This document shows, piece by piece, positions 14,615 through 17,288 of a DNA stretch of 17,288 bases. The notes under the pieces are model-generated. The model had not been told where the DNA came from, made no database searches, and saw only the letters and a list, made by a program, of their open reading frames with translations. The stretch is taken from assembly GCA_025929805.1 (NCBI GenBank), contig JAICPP010000045.1, positions 1 through 17,288 of the forward strand, in the 5' to 3' direction. A program made the translations under genes and the position numbers. This stretch comes from Gemmatimonadales bacterium. Lineage in GTDB: Bacteria > Gemmatimonadota > Gemmatimonadetes > Gemmatimonadales > GWC2-71-9. Within the stretch, counting starts at the first letter, position 1. Every line of letters begins with the position of its first letter.

Positions 14615-14618
<4 letters not shown>
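13911..14618 (+). CDS. OmpR/PhoB-family DNA-binding response regulator
   Basis: The 235-residue protein has an N-terminal receiver domain with acidic pocket D9/D10, phosphoacceptor D53 in VVVLDLMLPG, T83 in LLTAR and K105 in LTKP. A C-terminal winged-helix domain (about 133-228) follows, with LTATEYKLLLTLVERRGRV and the RTVDMHVQRLRSKLGD recognition helix, ending VRGFGYRF. It should regulate promoters after phosphorylation by the next gene's kinase. It is PhoB-like, but no phosphate genes are adjacent, so the stimulus is unknown. The ATG at 13911 aligns with the family start; an open frame reaching back to 13800 adds a Pro-rich stretch that is probably leader. TATATT at 13876-13881 may be a -10 box. 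The stop overlaps the kinase start as GTGA. Confidence 0.96.
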
Positions 14619-16342
<1,724 letters not shown>

Positions 16343-16362
16343 CGCTACGTGCTTCGCTAGGT

Positions 16363-16393
16363 AAAAAACTCCGCTGGCGCCCCCAGGCCTGAG
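16363..16393 (-). terminator. Possible weak intrinsic terminator after the DUF2380-like gene
   Basis: Downstream of the minus-strand stop at 16400 the transcript would contain a GC-rich stretch with CTGG-gggcg-CCAG, followed within a few bases by six U residues (from 16368 to 16363). The stem is short, so efficiency is doubtful. It lies in the 57-base gap between two convergent genes. Confidence 0.3.
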
Positions 16394-16399
16394 CGCGGC

Positions 16400-16975
16400 T
16401 CAAGGAGTCGGGAAATTGGTCGTCACGCCCCCGGCTCGGACGGTACGCGCGACGCGCTCGGCAAATATGCGTGTCCCTGCGCGCACCATCGCGTCGGGCT
16501 CCCCTTTCAACTCGGTGGAATCATCGAGAATGATGGTCCCCGATGAGACGTGCACCAATTGGCCGGTGAGCAGCCAGATCAGGTTGCTCGTCTTACTTAC
16601 CTTGGCGAGCACGACCCACCGCGCCCCGACCGCTCGGCCCACCGCTCGCGCACACGCAACGACCACATTGCAGGTCTGACCCCCCGAGAGGGCGAGCGCT
16701 GAGTCCGACTTGGCTGCGGCGCGCACTGCGGAGCTATCCGCTAGTTGGGCGGAGAGCAGTTTGGCGAGGGTGGCATGAAGAACGCGGGTGGCTAGTGCCG
16801 CCTTGTCCGCATCCGTTGGCTCTTGAACATTGGCCTGCGCGTTGTACAGCGCCACCTCGAAAGCCGCCAGCCGAGCCGCGGGCGATTCTAAGGGAGAGCC
16901 GATGCTCTGGCCCCAAACCGGCCGAAGCCCGACACCGACAAGAACCATGTAAGCCAGCAGAAACCGAAGTCGCAT
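16400..16975 (-). CDS. Exported DUF2380-like protein
   Basis: The 191-residue product begins with a signal peptide (hydrophobic 6-20, likely cleavage after VWG, before Q23), so it is probably periplasmic. The mature part has a helical region (34-95), then a cysteine pair QTCNVVVACARAVG (C102, C108), GARWVVLAKVSKTSNLIW (117-134), a strand-rich VHVSSGTIIL segment, STELKG and a C-terminal helix. The C-x5-C, GR-x-(L/V)GA and V-x-K-x-SNLI pattern recalls DUF2380, a family of unknown function; this match is from memory and moderately sure. The ATG at 16975 is chosen because it begins the signal peptide; the frame is open to 17089 without such features. It is convergent to the kinase gene. Confidence 0.8.
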   Translation of the reverse strand: MRLRFLLAYMVLVGVGLRPVWGQSIGSPLESPAARLAAFEVALYNAQANVQEPTDADKAALATRVLHATLAKLLSAQLADSSAVRAAAKSDSALALSGGQTCNVVVACARAVGRAVGARWVVLAKVSKTSNLIWLLTGQLVHVSSGTIILDDSTELKGEPDAMVRAGTRIFAERVARTVRAGGVTTNFPTP

Positions 16976-17236
16976 GGATATCCGGACCAGCTGTTGAGTC
17001 ACGCACGAAGAATAAGGTGTTGGTGGTGTGATCGGACTCAGAGCTGAGCGTTCCTGTCCTTTCACGCCGTCCGCTAGCCATAGCCGCACGGGCGCGTTAC
17101 ATCTGAAGCGTGACCCGTTCTGCGATGTTCCCTATCATCCTGGTGCTACTGCTCACCCGCGCGGTGGCGAGATCAAGCCGGCAGCATGATCGAGGTGCCG
17201 TTCCTTCGTGCCTTCGTCTAAAGCTTTTGCCGCGGT

Positions 17237-17288
17237 CTAACGTCCCTGCCAGGCCGGCCAGACACCACCCAACGCGCGATACAACGCC
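17237..17288 (-). CDS. C-terminal tail of a probable NodT/OprM-type outer-membrane efflux lipoprotein (partial)
   Basis: The last 52 bases, read on the minus strand, encode ALYRALGGVWPAWQGR followed by TAG. The ALYRALGG(G/V)W ending is typical of the extreme C-terminus of NodT/OprM-type outer-membrane components of RND efflux systems. Only 16 codons are visible, so this is a suggestion from a short motif. The gene continues beyond the right edge. The 261 bases between its stop and the start of the DUF2380-like gene show no other gene. Confidence 0.5.
   Translation of the reverse strand, partial: ALYRALGGVWPAWQGR

Overview
This is a GC-rich bacterial chromosomal window carrying 16 intact or nearly intact protein genes and one 16-codon tail of another. 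The products resemble FCB-superphylum bacteria, and a Gemmatimonadota-type soil or environmental organism is my best guess. Three things point that way: TrmD carries a CGHYKDVDQRV loop that I associate with Bacteroidota and their relatives, lipoprotein genes are common, and GTCATTGCGAGG- and GTCATCCCGAGCG-type palindromic repeats sit between genes. The taxonomic call is an inference. No rRNA, tRNA, CRISPR array, transposase or phage gene was seen.

Region 1 (1-4077, all minus strand) is the translation/secretion housekeeping cluster ffh-rpsP-rimM-trmD-rplS-rnhB, with rnhB cut by the window edge. It encodes the SRP GTPase, ribosomal proteins bS16 and bL19, a 30S maturation factor, the m1G37 tRNA methyltransferase and RNase HII. 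The order is standard, but the spacers have been altered. The stop-containing 3' end of rpsP is repeated three times in tandem. A repeat fragment lies between rimM and trmD. A complete palindromic repeat lies between trmD and rplS, and just downstream of it rplS appears to have its own promoter and a perfect AAGGAGG ribosome binding site.

Region 2 (4166-8621) starts with a plus-strand DUF445 membrane protein divergent from ffh. Convergent to it is a tightly packed minus-strand group: a TrmH/SpoU RNA methyltransferase, a prepilin peptidase with an unusually large membrane insertion, and a lipoprotein with an HExxH metallopeptidase motif. These reading frames overlap by 4 to 23 bases, so they are probably one transcript.

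Region 3 (8637-13017) holds plus-strand thiD, which starts only 15 bases from the divergent methyltransferase gene and ends inside the tail of the purine nucleoside phosphorylase gene. The minus-strand genes form a purine-nucleoside salvage operon, read in the order small beta-grasp-like protein, adenosine deaminase-like enzyme, CNT nucleoside transporter, purine nucleoside phosphorylase. Nucleosides would be imported, deaminated and phosphorolysed. The small protein overlaps the deaminase start and is the most intriguing unexplained gene here.

Region 4 (13307-17288) holds a small plus-strand lipoprotein, then an OmpR/PhoB-type response regulator and a PhoR-type PAS-containing histidine kinase joined by a GTGA overlap. 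A convergent, exported DUF2380-like protein follows. At the right edge is the extreme C-terminus of what looks like a NodT/OprM-type outer-membrane efflux protein. No wholly new multi-gene system is evident; the novelty lies in small details listed under findings.
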